From the NCBI GenBank assembly GCA_915275065.1, contig CAJZGD010000029.1, forward strand, positions 1 to 15,060: a DNA stretch of 15,060 nucleotides, read 5' to 3'. Positions within the stretch are counted from its first letter, which is position 1; each line of letters begins with the position of its first letter. Source of the stretch: an uncultured Corynebacterium sp. (lineage in GTDB: Bacteria; Actinomycetota; Actinomycetes; Mycobacteriales; Mycobacteriaceae). Of the stretch, positions 1-7,491 are shown one piece after another. The notes under the pieces were generated by a model, which saw nothing but the letters and a program-made list of their open reading frames with translations, did no database searches and was not told the origin of the DNA. The translations under genes were made by a program, and so were the position numbers.

Positions 1-1420
1 CACCATTGGTGGGCGGAGGCGGGGTAACCGAGGAAATGGTGTTGGTCACGGTCACGCCGACGTTGCCGCCGTCCTTGATCTTGACCACAGCGGACTTGCC
101 GTCAGGAGCAACGGTCACGTTACCGGCATCACCGTTGTCGGTGGCGGTGAACTTGGGCTCGCCCCAGGTCACGCCGTTCACGTTCGGCATTTCGATTTCG
201 GAGAGAGTCACTTCGGTCCCAACTGGAAGTTCCTTCTTGCCCGAAACCGGGGTGCCGTCCAGGCCGACCTCGATCTTTTCGGTTTCGTCCTTGCCATTGG
301 CCTTATAAGCAGCCTGAATGGTGAACTTGGTGTCGGTCGGCACCTTGCTGGTGGGGCTCTGATCGGTCAGGGTCTTCTTGACTTCGAAGGACTGACGCTT
401 CACACCCTGAATAGTGCCGGAGCTGTACTGGTCGCGCTGGATGGTGGAAGTGACTTCCTTACCCAGGACTTTTGCCTTGTTGGTGGTCTTCTCCCCTGCC
501 GGGGCGATATTACCGTCAGCGGTCTGCGACTTGTAGGAGGCACGGTAGTAGCTGTCGGCCTTCCAGCCGCCAGCAGGACGCTTCAGATCGAAGCTGATCT
601 TGGTGCCGCTGCAATTGAGGTTATCCACCTGGCTATCGTGGTCGGCAATTTGCTTGTCGATGCTGTAGTCATTGCCGCTGTCAGCAGCAGCATACTCGTT
701 GAAGTCGACCTTGCAGTTCTTGTACTGGTGGCCATAGCCGGACAGCTCGTCTTCAACGTGGATGGTTTCCTTGTTGGATTCGGCCAGGTCCTTGCCGGGC
801 ATATTGATGATCCAGTAGCCCTCGTTGCCCTGGATGGTGTACCAACCGAACTTGGTGATGTCCTTGGGCAGGCGGTTCTGGGATTCGCCAATGCCGACAC
901 CCTTGCCGGGCAGCTTAGCGCCGGTGCTCGTCTGCTTGTGGTTGACTTCCAGCTCAACGTCGCGGCTCTCGCGGGTTTGCTTGGCCTGCAGCTTGGTGGT
1001 CAGGGTGCCTTCAACATTGTCACGACCCTCGAATTCCTTGTTGAAGGTACATTCGATGGTTTGCTCATCCGTGACAACCTTGCAGTCACCGCCGTCGGTG
1101 CCATTCTTGTCCACCAGCTTGAAGTCTTGCGATGCATAGACCTGGAATTCTGCCGGGTACTTGACGGTGAACTTCTCCCCGTTCTTGACCCCGTTTTCGG
1201 CCTTCCACTTGGCGTCGAAGGTGGCGTTATCCCACACGGTCAGGGTCTCGTCGGCGCCACCCCGGGCGTCATTCGTGACCTTGAGTTCGGTGATAGTGAT
1301 ATTGGCGTTGTCGGTGACATTTTGTGCGTATGCCGGGGTAGCTACCAAGCCACTAAAGAAGACCGCAACACCAGCTACCAATGCAGTTGCTGTCCTCCGC
1401 ATAGATACAGGTTTGTACAT
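1..1420 (-). CDS. Secreted Ig-like adhesin / surface protein, N-terminal part (cut by window edge)
   Basis: The reverse strand is open from the ATG at 1420 to the left edge: 473 codons, no stop, C-terminus missing. The start is supported by a GGAAGG Shine-Dalgarno about 8 nt upstream and by an export signal from residue 1: basic N-end (MRR, 7-9), hydrophobic core 11-28 and a cleavage motif AYA|QN at 30-34. Residues 35 to about 335 look like two beta-rich adhesin domains of the SdrG/Ig-like type, with Cys pairs 113/124 and 236/270 that may form disulfides, and a motif GYWIINMPGKDL near 201-212. Residues 340-462 (from SFEVKKTL to VTVTNTIS) resemble a DUF5979-type repeat, followed by a PPPP linker at 467-470. 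Such corynebacterial proteins usually carry more repeats and an LPxTG sorting signal or TM anchor; here that part lies outside the window. A role in attachment is inferred. Confidence is high for a secreted protein, moderate for the domain family. Confidence 0.8.
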   Translation of the reverse strand, partial: MYKPVSMRRTATALVAGVAVFFSGLVATPAYAQNVTDNANITITELKVTNDARGGADETLTVWDNATFDAKWKAENGVKNGEKFTVKYPAEFQVYASQDFKLVDKNGTDGGDCKVVTDEQTIECTFNKEFEGRDNVEGTLTTKLQAKQTRESRDVELEVNHKQTSTGAKLPGKGVGIGESQNRLPKDITKFGWYTIQGNEGYWIINMPGKDLAESNKETIHVEDELSGYGHQYKNCKVDFNEYAAADSGNDYSIDKQIADHDSQVDNLNCSGTKISFDLKRPAGGWKADSYYRASYKSQTADGNIAPAGEKTTNKAKVLGKEVTSTIQRDQYSSGTIQGVKRQSFEVKKTLTDQSPTSKVPTDTKFTIQAAYKANGKDETEKIEVGLDGTPVSGKKELPVGTEVTLSEIEMPNVNGVTWGEPKFTATDNGDAGNVTVAPDGKSAVVKIKDGGNVGVTVTNTISSVTPPPPTNG

Positions 1421-1487
1421 ATGCAATTCCTTCCCTATTTTTAAGCGGAAACACGTGTTTTACCGCCCAAGTAAATCCTTCGGAAAA

Positions 1488-1516
1488 AGTCTAACAAGGC
1501 ATATTGGTGTCAACAA
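1488..1516 (-). promoter_or_regulatory. Possible promoter of the adhesin gene
   Basis: Reading the minus strand, a TAGACT -10 (1493-1488) lies 17 bp after TTGTTG (1516-1511). A perfect TTGACA (1513-1508) overlaps that -35 but is only 14 bp from the same -10. Transcription would start near 1480 and give a leader of about 60 nt that contains the Shine-Dalgarno. This is a consensus reading only. Confidence 0.35.
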
Positions 1517-1643
1517 CAACCCGAAGCATTCTTAACTAGCAATTAAGCTGCTTAACATAAAGTTTTACAGGCGAATATAACCCGTTCTTCCTGCATAAAT
1601 CGGAAAAGAACAGATTATGTTTCCTGTCAACGGGGGCAATTTC

Positions 1644-1667
1644 GGTTCACCCCGTACGGGTTGAAAC
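1644..1667. repeat. 24-bp dyad with CCCGTACGGG core
   Basis: The core CCCGTACGGG (1651-1660) is a perfect palindrome. The symmetry extends outward on both sides to 1644/1667 with only two mismatched pairs (1645/1666 and 1650/1661). As RNA it could fold into a 10-bp stem with a GUAC tetraloop, but no U-run follows on either strand, so a simple terminator is unlikely. A regulator-binding site upstream of the adhesin promoter is the alternative; the protein is unknown. Confidence 0.45.
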
Positions 1668-1794
1668 CTGATAACCTTCTTAGTTTGTTATTTGTATTTT
1701 ACAATAGTTACAAATCTTTCTCCTCCGGGGAAATCGTAACACTAAATCCTCAAAGGGCGTGAATATTGTGCGTGTCATCAAAAAATAAATAAAA

Positions 1795-1828
1795 TAAGAA
1801 AAACCGCCCCTAAAATTCAGGGCGGCTT
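1795..1828 (-). terminator. Rho-independent terminator after purD
   Basis: On the minus strand, 16 nt past the purD stop, CCGCCC (1825-1820) pairs with GGGCGG (1809-1804) around a 10-nt AT-rich loop. TTTTT (1803-1799) follows at once. This is a standard intrinsic terminator in the purD direction. Confidence 0.8.
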
Positions 1829-1840
1829 AAATCGCTGTTT

Positions 1841-3112
1841 TTAGACTGAAATATTACCCAGGACTGCCGGTAGAGCAATGTCGCTTCGGTAGTGCCCACC
1901 CGGGAGGGTGATTTCGGACAAGACCGAGTACGCCGCGTCCCGAGCGTCGGCAAGCGTTGCCCCCGTGCCGATCACGTTAAGCACCCGGCCGCCGGCGGAA
2001 ATCAGCTCCCCCGCATCGTTATAAGCGGTGCCGGCATGCCGAACCGCACTCTTGTCTGACGCACCCGTGATCACCTCACCTAAATGGGGGTGCTCTGGGT
2101 AGCCTTCGGCGGCCAGCACCACGGTGACCGCATACTCGTCATACCATTCCAGCGGCGGCAGATCAGCTAATATTCCCGCCGCCACGGCGTGCAGCACCTC
2201 ACCAAGCGGGGTTTTGAGCAGCGCTAAGACCGCTTGGGTTTCGGGATCGCCGAAGCGGCAATTGAATTCCACCACCGCGGGACCGTCCGGCCCCCACGCC
2301 AACCCGGCATACAGTAAACCGGAGTAGGCGCACCCCCGCCGCACAAGTTCTTTCGCCACCGGCACACAGACTTCATCCACAATTCGACGCACCCCATCGG
2401 CCGGCAACCAGGGCAACGGACAGTACGCCCCCATCCCACCCGTATTGGGGCCTTGGTCGCCGTCCCCCACCCGCTTGTGATCCTGAGCGGGGATTAAGGG
2501 AACCACAGTTTCCCCATCTACGAAACAAAACAGGGATACTTCGGGTCCGGTTAGGAATGACTCCAAAAGTACAGGATTGCCCGCCGCCAGGACCGCATCC
2601 ACATGTGCCCGGGCCGCGGCGCGATCATCAGTGACCACCACGCCTTTGCCGCCGGCCAGTCCATCATCCTTGACCACATAGTGTGGGCCGAAGCGGTCCA
2701 GGGCCGATTCGATCTCGCTGTCGGAAAGATCGCTGGTCAATTGCTCACTGCGAGCGGTTTGCACCCCGGCCGCGGCCATGACGTCCTTGGCGAACGCCTT
2801 GGAGCCCTCGATGCGGGCTGCCGCCTTGTCGGGGCCGAACACCAGGAAGCCCGCGGATCGCAACGCATCGGCAACCCCCGCCACCAGTGGAATCTCCGGG
2901 CCGATGACTACCAGGTCAGCGGCAATATCACGCGCCAACGCCACTACGGTGTCCGGGTCGTCGATGTGGGTGACCTCGCTGTGGAGCATGGCGAGCGGCT
3001 TCATGCCGACGTTACCGGGAGCAACGTGAATGTCGTCGACGGCGGGATCGTGAAACAGGCTTAACACTAGGGCGTGTTCGCGGGCGCCCGAGCCAAGTAC
3101 TAGAATGCGCAT
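1841..3112 (-). CDS. purD: Phosphoribosylamine--glycine ligase (GAR synthetase)
   Basis: PurD joins 5-phosphoribosylamine and glycine with ATP to make glycinamide ribonucleotide, the second step of de novo purine synthesis, in the cytosol. The 423-residue length is typical. Visible hallmarks are the N-terminal nucleotide fold GSGAREHAL (7-15), GPEIPLVAG (71-79), the ATP-grasp glycine loop GGKGVVV (154-160), DHKRVGDGDQGPNTGGMGAY (211-230) and the PurD signature FNCRFGDPETQ (283-293). Two spots differ slightly from the commonest form: DDGLAGGKG rather than ADGLAAGKG, and NCRFGDPE rather than NARFGDPE; neither removes a known catalytic residue. There is no Shine-Dalgarno before the ATG, but a TACAAT hexamer lies 8 nt upstream, consistent with a leaderless mRNA. 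The gene diverges from the HIT gene, and no other purine gene lies next to it in this window. Confidence 0.96.
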   Translation of the reverse strand: MRILVLGSGAREHALVLSLFHDPAVDDIHVAPGNVGMKPLAMLHSEVTHIDDPDTVVALARDIAADLVVIGPEIPLVAGVADALRSAGFLVFGPDKAAARIEGSKAFAKDVMAAAGVQTARSEQLTSDLSDSEIESALDRFGPHYVVKDDGLAGGKGVVVTDDRAAARAHVDAVLAAGNPVLLESFLTGPEVSLFCFVDGETVVPLIPAQDHKRVGDGDQGPNTGGMGAYCPLPWLPADGVRRIVDEVCVPVAKELVRRGCAYSGLLYAGLAWGPDGPAVVEFNCRFGDPETQAVLALLKTPLGEVLHAVAAGILADLPPLEWYDEYAVTVVLAAEGYPEHPHLGEVITGASDKSAVRHAGTAYNDAGELISAGGRVLNVIGTGATLADARDAAYSVLSEITLPGGHYRSDIALPAVLGNISV

Positions 3113-3120
3113 GGTTCATT

Positions 3121-3126
3121 ATTGTA
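3121..3126 (-). promoter_or_regulatory. -10 element of purD, probable leaderless start
   Basis: Minus-strand TACAAT at 3126-3121 (inside TATACAAT) ends 8 nt before the purD ATG. Transcription would therefore begin at or one or two bases before the start codon. No good -35 is visible at the expected distance (TAGTGG). Confidence 0.45.
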
Positions 3127-3191
3127 TAAGGATCCTGCTCAGGCCACTATGGATCGACACATGTGGGCGACGCATGTCCGCCCAGTGTCGG

Positions 3192-3197
3192 TAAGCT
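3192..3197 (+). promoter_or_regulatory. Possible -10 element of the HIT gene, leaderless start
   Basis: TAAGCT fits the loose corynebacterial TANNNT pattern and ends 8 nt before the ATG at 3206. No convincing -35 is present. The intervening GGGAAACC could alternatively act as a weak ribosome-binding site. Confidence 0.3.
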
Positions 3198-3205
3198 GGG
3201 AAACC

Positions 3206-3631
3206 ATGTCTAGTATTTTCAGCAAGATCATTCGTGGTGAGATTCCCGGCCGGTTCGTCTACCGCGACGACGATATTGTGGCTTTCCTCACTATTGAACC
3301 GTTGGCTTATGGGCACACCCTGGTGGTGCCGGTGCAGGAAGTGGATAGGTGGACGGACCTACCGCCCGAGGTGTGGGCGAAGCTCAATGCCGTGGCGCAG
3401 CGCGTCGGGCAGGCGATCATCAAGGTGTTCGATGCGCCACGGGCGGGGTATATCATCGCTGGGTTTGATGTGCCCCACACCCATATTCATGTGTTCCCCA
3501 CCAGCAAGATGAGCGACTATGACTTCTCGAAGGTCATCGGCATGAATGACACAGACCCGGCGAAGATGGATGCGGCCGCTAGTGCGCTGCGCGCCGAGCT
3601 CGCCAAGACGAATCCCTCCGAGCCAGCATAA
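3206..3631 (+). CDS. HIT (histidine triad) family protein, HinT-like
   Basis: This is a cytosolic nucleotide-binding protein of 141 residues, in the size range of actinobacterial HIT proteins. The family hydrolyses nucleoside phosphoramidates and adenylated amines; the substrate here is not known. The N-terminus (SIFSKIIRGEIPGRFVY, residues 3-19) is typical of the HinT branch. GHTLVVP (36-42) is the conserved strand, and the catalytic triad HTHIHVFP has His91, His93 and His95 in the HxHxH pattern. I chose the ATG at 3206 because the family N-terminus begins there; the frame is open to an ATG at 3122, but the extra 28 residues do not look like the family. It diverges from purD and is convergent with the sensor kinase gene. 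Confidence 0.9.
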   Translation: MSSIFSKIIRGEIPGRFVYRDDDIVAFLTIEPLAYGHTLVVPVQEVDRWTDLPPEVWAKLNAVAQRVGQAIIKVFDAPRAGYIIAGFDVPHTHIHVFPTSKMSDYDFSKVIGMNDTDPAKMDAAASALRAELAKTNPSEPA

Positions 3632-3707
3632 CTAGGGCCCAATAATATAGGGCCGAGAGCCGCACCACTGCACCGTCGCGCCATTGCGTGACCCACTGTC
3701 GCACCAG

Positions 3708-5183
3708 CTAGGAGGCCAGTTTTGGCAGCACAATGCGGAACGAGGTTCCTTGACCAATGGTGCTGTCGACGGTAATGGCGCCCTGGTGGGCCTCCACAAT
3801 GGTTTTCACAATCGCCAACCCCAGCCCGGAACCACCGGTTGCCCGGGTTCGGGACGTGTCCGCCCGGTAGAAGCGTTCGAAAATGTGTGGCAGGTCGGCT
3901 TCCCGTACCCCCACACCATCATCGGAAACCTCCAGTATGACGTGGTTATCATCCGTGTCGATACTCAATCGCACTTTGGCTTCCTCGCCACCGTGTTTGA
4001 GACTGTTGACGATGAGGTTGGTGAGCACCTGGTGCAGCCGGGCCGTGTCCCCCATCACCATGGGCATGTCGGTTGCCTTGGCATCCACCTCGATGCTGCG
4101 CTCCGGGTAGGCGGCCCGGAGCGAACCCACCACCGACAACCCCAGGGCCAGCATGTCCACCGGTGCTTCGTCGAATCGGGCTTCCTCGCTGCGGGTGAGG
4201 CTGAGCAGGTCTTCCACCAAAAGGCTCATGCGGGCGGCCTCTTCCTCTATTTTTTCCATCACCATGGTGGCGTCGTTTGTGGCACCCGACCGGTAGAGTT
4301 CCGCGTACCCTTTGACGCTGGTCAGTGGGGTGCGTAACTCGTGTGAAGCATCACCCAGGAAGCGTCGCATTTGAGTTTCCTTGGATTGCAGTTCCACGAT
4401 GGAGGCCTGAAGCTGCTCCAGCATCACGTTCATGGAATGCGAGAGGGCACCCACCTCGGTGTTTTCCGGCAGCACGGGGGCGCGGCGATCCAGGTCACCG
4501 TTAGCAATGGCTTTGGCGGTTTCCTCCACTTTCCGCAGCGGCCCCAGGGTGCGCCTGATAATGAAGTAGCCGAGCACTCCGATCAGAAATAGCACGGCAA
4601 TACCAATGCGGATTTGGCCAGCCACGAGTTTATTCAGCAGGATTTGTTCGTTGCGTACCTGCTTGCCGATAACAATGATGGAGTCCTCATAGGTGCCGGC
4701 GAGCACCCGCCAATCGGTTTGCCCATCCTGCGATTTGACGGTGTGGGCTTTGCCGTCGAATTGTATTTCCCGCATGGCGGGCAGCGAGACCTCTTTATAG
4801 CCGTTTTGTACCCGATATTCGCCTTCTTTATAGAGCCGGTAAACAAAAAAGTCCGAGGGCAGAACGCTCACATACCGATCGTCGTATTGGTACAGCTGTT
4901 CGTTGCGTGCCCATCCTTTCAGCCCCCACTCCAAGTCATCGTCGACCCGCGAAAACGCCACCTCATACATGGCTTGTTGGATAGCAACGGCGCTGGCGAG
5001 CAGCCCGACGCCGGCAACGATAATGGTGACAAAGAGCAGGGCAACTCGCAGCGGTATTCCTACCCGTTTCTCTTGCTGGGCCCGACCGCTCTTTTTTGAT
5101 TTTTTCGTGCTTTGCGACGACTCCGGCTGCGGCTCTTGCGGTTGTTGTGATTCTTGCGGCGCTTCTTGGAGTTCTTGTGTCAT
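3708..5183 (-). CDS. phoS: Two-component sensor histidine kinase (PhoS-like)
   Basis: This inner-membrane kinase phosphorylates the response regulator encoded just upstream. In order it has a Gln/Glu/Pro/Ser-rich cytosolic tail (1-38), TM1 (about 46-68), an extracytoplasmic sensor region (about 72-188), TM2 (about 191-209), a HAMP linker (210-265), a HisKA domain with DASHELRTPLT and phospho-acceptor His281, and a HATPase domain with N-box Asn393 (LIVNSLKH), G1 DDGVG (421-425), F-box FERFYR (435-440) and G2 GGSGLGL (450-456). All catalytic boxes are intact. An AAGGA lies 10 nt before the ATG, and the gene starts 24 nt after the regulator's stop. I infer a phosphate-starvation PhoRS-type kinase (C. 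glutamicum naming: PhoS kinase, PhoR regulator) from the regulator's resemblance to M. tuberculosis PhoP and the purD/cgmAR/thrE neighbourhood. A TrcS or MprB-type sensor is the alternative; the sensed signal cannot be read. Confidence 0.88.
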   Translation of the reverse strand: MTQELQEAPQESQQPQEPQPESSQSTKKSKKSGRAQQEKRVGIPLRVALLFVTIIVAGVGLLASAVAIQQAMYEVAFSRVDDDLEWGLKGWARNEQLYQYDDRYVSVLPSDFFVYRLYKEGEYRVQNGYKEVSLPAMREIQFDGKAHTVKSQDGQTDWRVLAGTYEDSIIVIGKQVRNEQILLNKLVAGQIRIGIAVLFLIGVLGYFIIRRTLGPLRKVEETAKAIANGDLDRRAPVLPENTEVGALSHSMNVMLEQLQASIVELQSKETQMRRFLGDASHELRTPLTSVKGYAELYRSGATNDATMVMEKIEEEAARMSLLVEDLLSLTRSEEARFDEAPVDMLALGLSVVGSLRAAYPERSIEVDAKATDMPMVMGDTARLHQVLTNLIVNSLKHGGEEAKVRLSIDTDDNHVILEVSDDGVGVREADLPHIFERFYRADTSRTRATGGSGLGLAIVKTIVEAHQGAITVDSTIGQGTSFRIVLPKLAS

Positions 5184-5207
5184 GCCAGATCGTTCCTTGA
5201 AATACCG

Positions 5208-5921
5208 TTATACCCGTGGTTTCCGCAGCACATAGCCCACACCCCGCACGGTGTGAATCAGTGGCACATCGCCGGTGTCGATTTTGCGGCGCAGGTAGGA
5301 AATGTACGATTCCACCACATTGCCGTCGCCGCCGAAATCGTAGTGCCACACATTATCTAAGATCTTGGGTTTCGACAGCACCACCTCCGCATTCAGCATG
5401 AGATAACGCAGGAGATTGAATTCGGTGGGGGATAATTCCACCACGGTGCCGCCCTTGGTGACCTCGTGGGTGTCGTCGTTCAGCACCAAATCGTCGTAGG
5501 TAAGCACATTATCGTCCTCGACTTCCTCCGCCACCTGGGCGCCGCGCCGCAGAATCACGCGGAGGCGGGTAATGACCTCTTCCAGCGAGAACGGCTTGGT
5601 CACGTAATCGTCGGCACCAATGGTCAAGCCGTGAATGCGATGCTCCACCGCATCCTTGGCGGTGAGAAAGAGCACCGGGCCTTCGAATCCTAGGGAACGC
5701 AACTTAGGGAGGAGTTCAAACCCATCCATGCCGGGCATCATGACGTCAAGAATGAAGGCGTCGGGCTTAAATTCGGGGGCAACTTCAAGCGCCTGCAGGC
5801 CAGAGGTGGCGGTGGCGACCTCAAACCCCTGGAATTTGAGGCTGACGGTGAGCAATTCAACAATGTTGGGCTCATCGTCGACAACGAGCACTTTAGTGGA
5901 ATTTTCTTTCATACGGTTCAT
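5208..5921 (-). CDS. phoR: OmpR/PhoP-type response regulator (PhoR of corynebacteria)
   Basis: A 237-residue DNA-binding regulator. The receiver domain (about 11-125) has acidic-pocket Asp15/Asp16, phospho-acceptor Asp59 in LDVMMPGMDG, Thr87 and Lys109 (VTKPFS). The C-terminal winged helix (about 140-235) carries LSPTEFNLLRYLMLNAEVVL, then KPKILDNVWHYDFGGD and ISYLRRKIDTG. The text closely resembles M. tuberculosis PhoP (SLKFQGFEV, DFGGDGNVVES, RGVGYVLR). In C. glutamicum the equivalent regulator is called PhoR and answers phosphate starvation, so the symbol follows that usage and does not mean a kinase. It is the first gene of a two-gene operon. AAGGA lies only 3 nt before the chosen ATG; a second in-frame ATG three codons on (5912) is possible. 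The gene diverges from the cgmA-like gene across 97 bp. Confidence 0.9.
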   Translation of the reverse strand: MNRMKENSTKVLVVDDEPNIVELLTVSLKFQGFEVATATSGLQALEVAPEFKPDAFILDVMMPGMDGFELLPKLRSLGFEGPVLFLTAKDAVEHRIHGLTIGADDYVTKPFSLEEVITRLRVILRRGAQVAEEVEDDNVLTYDDLVLNDDTHEVTKGGTVVELSPTEFNLLRYLMLNAEVVLSKPKILDNVWHYDFGGDGNVVESYISYLRRKIDTGDVPLIHTVRGVGYVLRKPRV

Positions 5922-5980
5922 TGTTCCTTACTGACGCCTAATTCGCACTTTGATTACTGCCGCTATGTCGTTCTGTGAGT

Positions 5981-6012
5981 TTGATAACTGTAACGTACGT
6001 TCGGTATAGTTA
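5981..6012 (+). promoter_or_regulatory. cgmA promoter covered by a 28-bp palindromic operator (probable CgmR site)
   Basis: The promoter reads TTGATA (5981-5986), an 18-bp spacer and TATAGT (6005-6010). The -10 ends 8 nt before the ATG, so the mRNA is probably leaderless. Bases 5985-6012 form an imperfect palindrome centred on ACGT (5997-6000). Its arms, starting TAACTGTAACG and ending CGGTATAGTTA, match at 22 of 28 positions. It overlaps both promoter elements, so a bound repressor would exclude RNA polymerase. The TetR repressor encoded two genes on is the obvious candidate because CgmR of C. glutamicum represses its adjacent exporter. Confidence 0.72.
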
Positions 6013-6018
6013 CAGCTC

Positions 6019-7491
6019 ATGGATGTGGCCACCACCAATAAAAATTCCACCCGATGGGTTTTCCTTGGGGTTATCTCCCTTGGCCTGTTTATGATCGGCG
6101 TCGATAACTCCATCCTGTACACCGCACTCCCAACCCTAAAAACCAGCCTGCACACCACCAGCCTGGAAGCACTGTGGATCATCAACATGTATCCCCTGGT
6201 CCTATCCGGCCTCCTACTCGGCACCGGAACCCTGGGGGATAAGATCGGCCATCGCCGCATGTTCGAAATCGGCCTCGGCATTTTCGGCGCCGCCTCACTC
6301 GTGGCCACCTTCGCCCCCAACCCCGAAATCCTCATTGCTGCCCGGGCACTCTTCGGCATCGGCGCCGCCACCATGATGCCTGCCACCTTATCGCTACTGC
6401 GCACCACCTTCACCGACATACAAGAACGCAACACCGCCATTGGGATTTGGGGCGCCACCGCCACCCTGGGCGCCGCCTCCGGGCCGGTTATCGGCGGATT
6501 CCTCTTGGAACATTTTTGGTGGGGTTCCGTGTTCCTCATCAACCTTCCCGTGGTAATTATTGCCATCATCGGCACCATGACCATCGCGCCCCCTAACGCA
6601 CCCAACCCCGAGCGACAATGGGATTTCCTCTCATCGTTCTGGGCCATGGTGGCCATGATGGGCCTGGTCATGATGATCAAAGAGACCACCCACTCCCCCA
6701 TCGACCTGGGGATCATCGGCGGCGCCACCGCAGCCCTCATCGGCGGCGGCTGGCTGTTTGCCCACAGACAACGATTCCTCACCGAACCCCTCCTGACGCT
6801 CGCGGTGTTTCAAAATAAGGTGTTCACCGCCGGCGTCCTCGGCGCGGGGTTTGCCATGTTTGCCCTATCGGGAACCGAACTGCTGACCACCCAACGATTC
6901 CAATTGGGCGAAGGATTCACGCCCCTAGCAGCCGGCCTCGTCACCGCAGCCGGGGCCGTCGCCGCAATCCCCACCTCGGTCCTGGGCGGCATCATGCTCA
7001 GCAGAATCGGGTTCCGGCCCCTCATCAGCGGCGGCTTCGCCATTATCGCCGCCGGCGCCGCCCTCTGCATGTGGGCGATCGGCACTGATTCCCTCGGGTT
7101 ATTCATCGGCAGCCTCATCGCCGCGGGCGCCGGCGCCGGCCTGGTCATGTCCGTATCCTCGACCGCCATCATCGGCTCCGCCCACCCACGCTATTCCGGC
7201 ATGGCCTCCGCAATGGAAGAAGTATCCTATGAGTTCGGGACGCTCCTATCGGTAGCGGTTTTAGGTTCGTTGATGCAATTATTCTATTCCTGGTTCGCCC
7301 CCACCCAGGTTGCCAACAGCTTTGAATCCGGCCTGGCCAACCCGCAACTTTTCGACGCCGCCTACGCCGCATTCAACTCCGGGTTCACCCTAGTCATGCT
7401 GGTGGTGGCGGTCATTTCGGCCACAGTGGCTGGCATCACGGCATGGCTCCTCCACAATAATCCGAAAGAAACCGACTATGCGCACGAGTAA
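6019..7491 (+). CDS. cgmA: MFS exporter of the DHA2 (14-TM) family, CgmA-like
   Basis: A 490-residue inner-membrane proton antiporter of the drug:H+ antiporter-2 type. TM1 (about 13-35) holds the family motif VDNSILYTALPTL (28-40). Motif A is GDKIGHRRM (73-81) in the loop after TM2, and motif C is GAASGPVIGGF (151-161) in TM5. Length and hydrophobicity suit 14 helices. The next gene closely resembles C. glutamicum CgmR, whose adjacent exporter is cg2893 (CgmA), a multidrug-type permease also reported to export cadaverine. The substrate here is inferred, not read. The start is fixed by the promoter 8 nt upstream and by immediate entry into TM1. It ends 14 bp inside the repressor gene. Codons are strongly C-ended, unlike the G-ended thrE further down. 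Confidence 0.88.
   Translation: MDVATTNKNSTRWVFLGVISLGLFMIGVDNSILYTALPTLKTSLHTTSLEALWIINMYPLVLSGLLLGTGTLGDKIGHRRMFEIGLGIFGAASLVATFAPNPEILIAARALFGIGAATMMPATLSLLRTTFTDIQERNTAIGIWGATATLGAASGPVIGGFLLEHFWWGSVFLINLPVVIIAIIGTMTIAPPNAPNPERQWDFLSSFWAMVAMMGLVMMIKETTHSPIDLGIIGGATAALIGGGWLFAHRQRFLTEPLLTLAVFQNKVFTAGVLGAGFAMFALSGTELLTTQRFQLGEGFTPLAAGLVTAAGAVAAIPTSVLGGIMLSRIGFRPLISGGFAIIAAGAALCMWAIGTDSLGLFIGSLIAAGAGAGLVMSVSSTAIIGSAHPRYSGMASAMEEVSYEFGTLLSVAVLGSLMQLFYSWFAPTQVANSFESGLANPQLFDAAYAAFNSGFTLVMLVVAVISATVAGITAWLLHNNPKETDYAHE

Larger units (their letters stand above)
1421..1840. other. 420-bp non-coding region between adhesin gene and purD
   Basis: No plausible ORF lies here. The stretch is AT-rich compared with its neighbours. 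It holds the adhesin leader and promoter, a palindrome AAACACGTGTTT at 1449-1460, overlapping CTTAA/TTAAG dyads near 1531-1555, a 24-bp dyad at 1644-1667 and the purD terminator at its right end. Nothing recognisable was seen in 1670-1795. Confidence 0.6.

Noticed and set aside
638..1444. 268-codon plus-strand ORF opposite the adhesin gene
   Set aside because: The opposite strand has a signal peptide, a ribosome-binding site and recognisable domains; this frame is low in charge, rich in Val/Leu and has no family features.
3632..3660. GGCCC/GGGCC hairpin after the HIT gene as a terminator
   Set aside because: The stem is only 5 bp with an 8-nt loop, and no U-tract follows on either strand.
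3684..4337. 217-codon plus-strand ORF opposite the sensor kinase
   Set aside because: It is antisense to a kinase with every catalytic box intact, and its His/Gly-rich text has no motif.
5928..6782. 284-codon minus-strand ORF opposite the exporter gene
   Set aside because: It runs through the palindromic promoter region and is antisense to a gene with clear MFS motifs; the product is Met/Arg/Pro-rich without domains.
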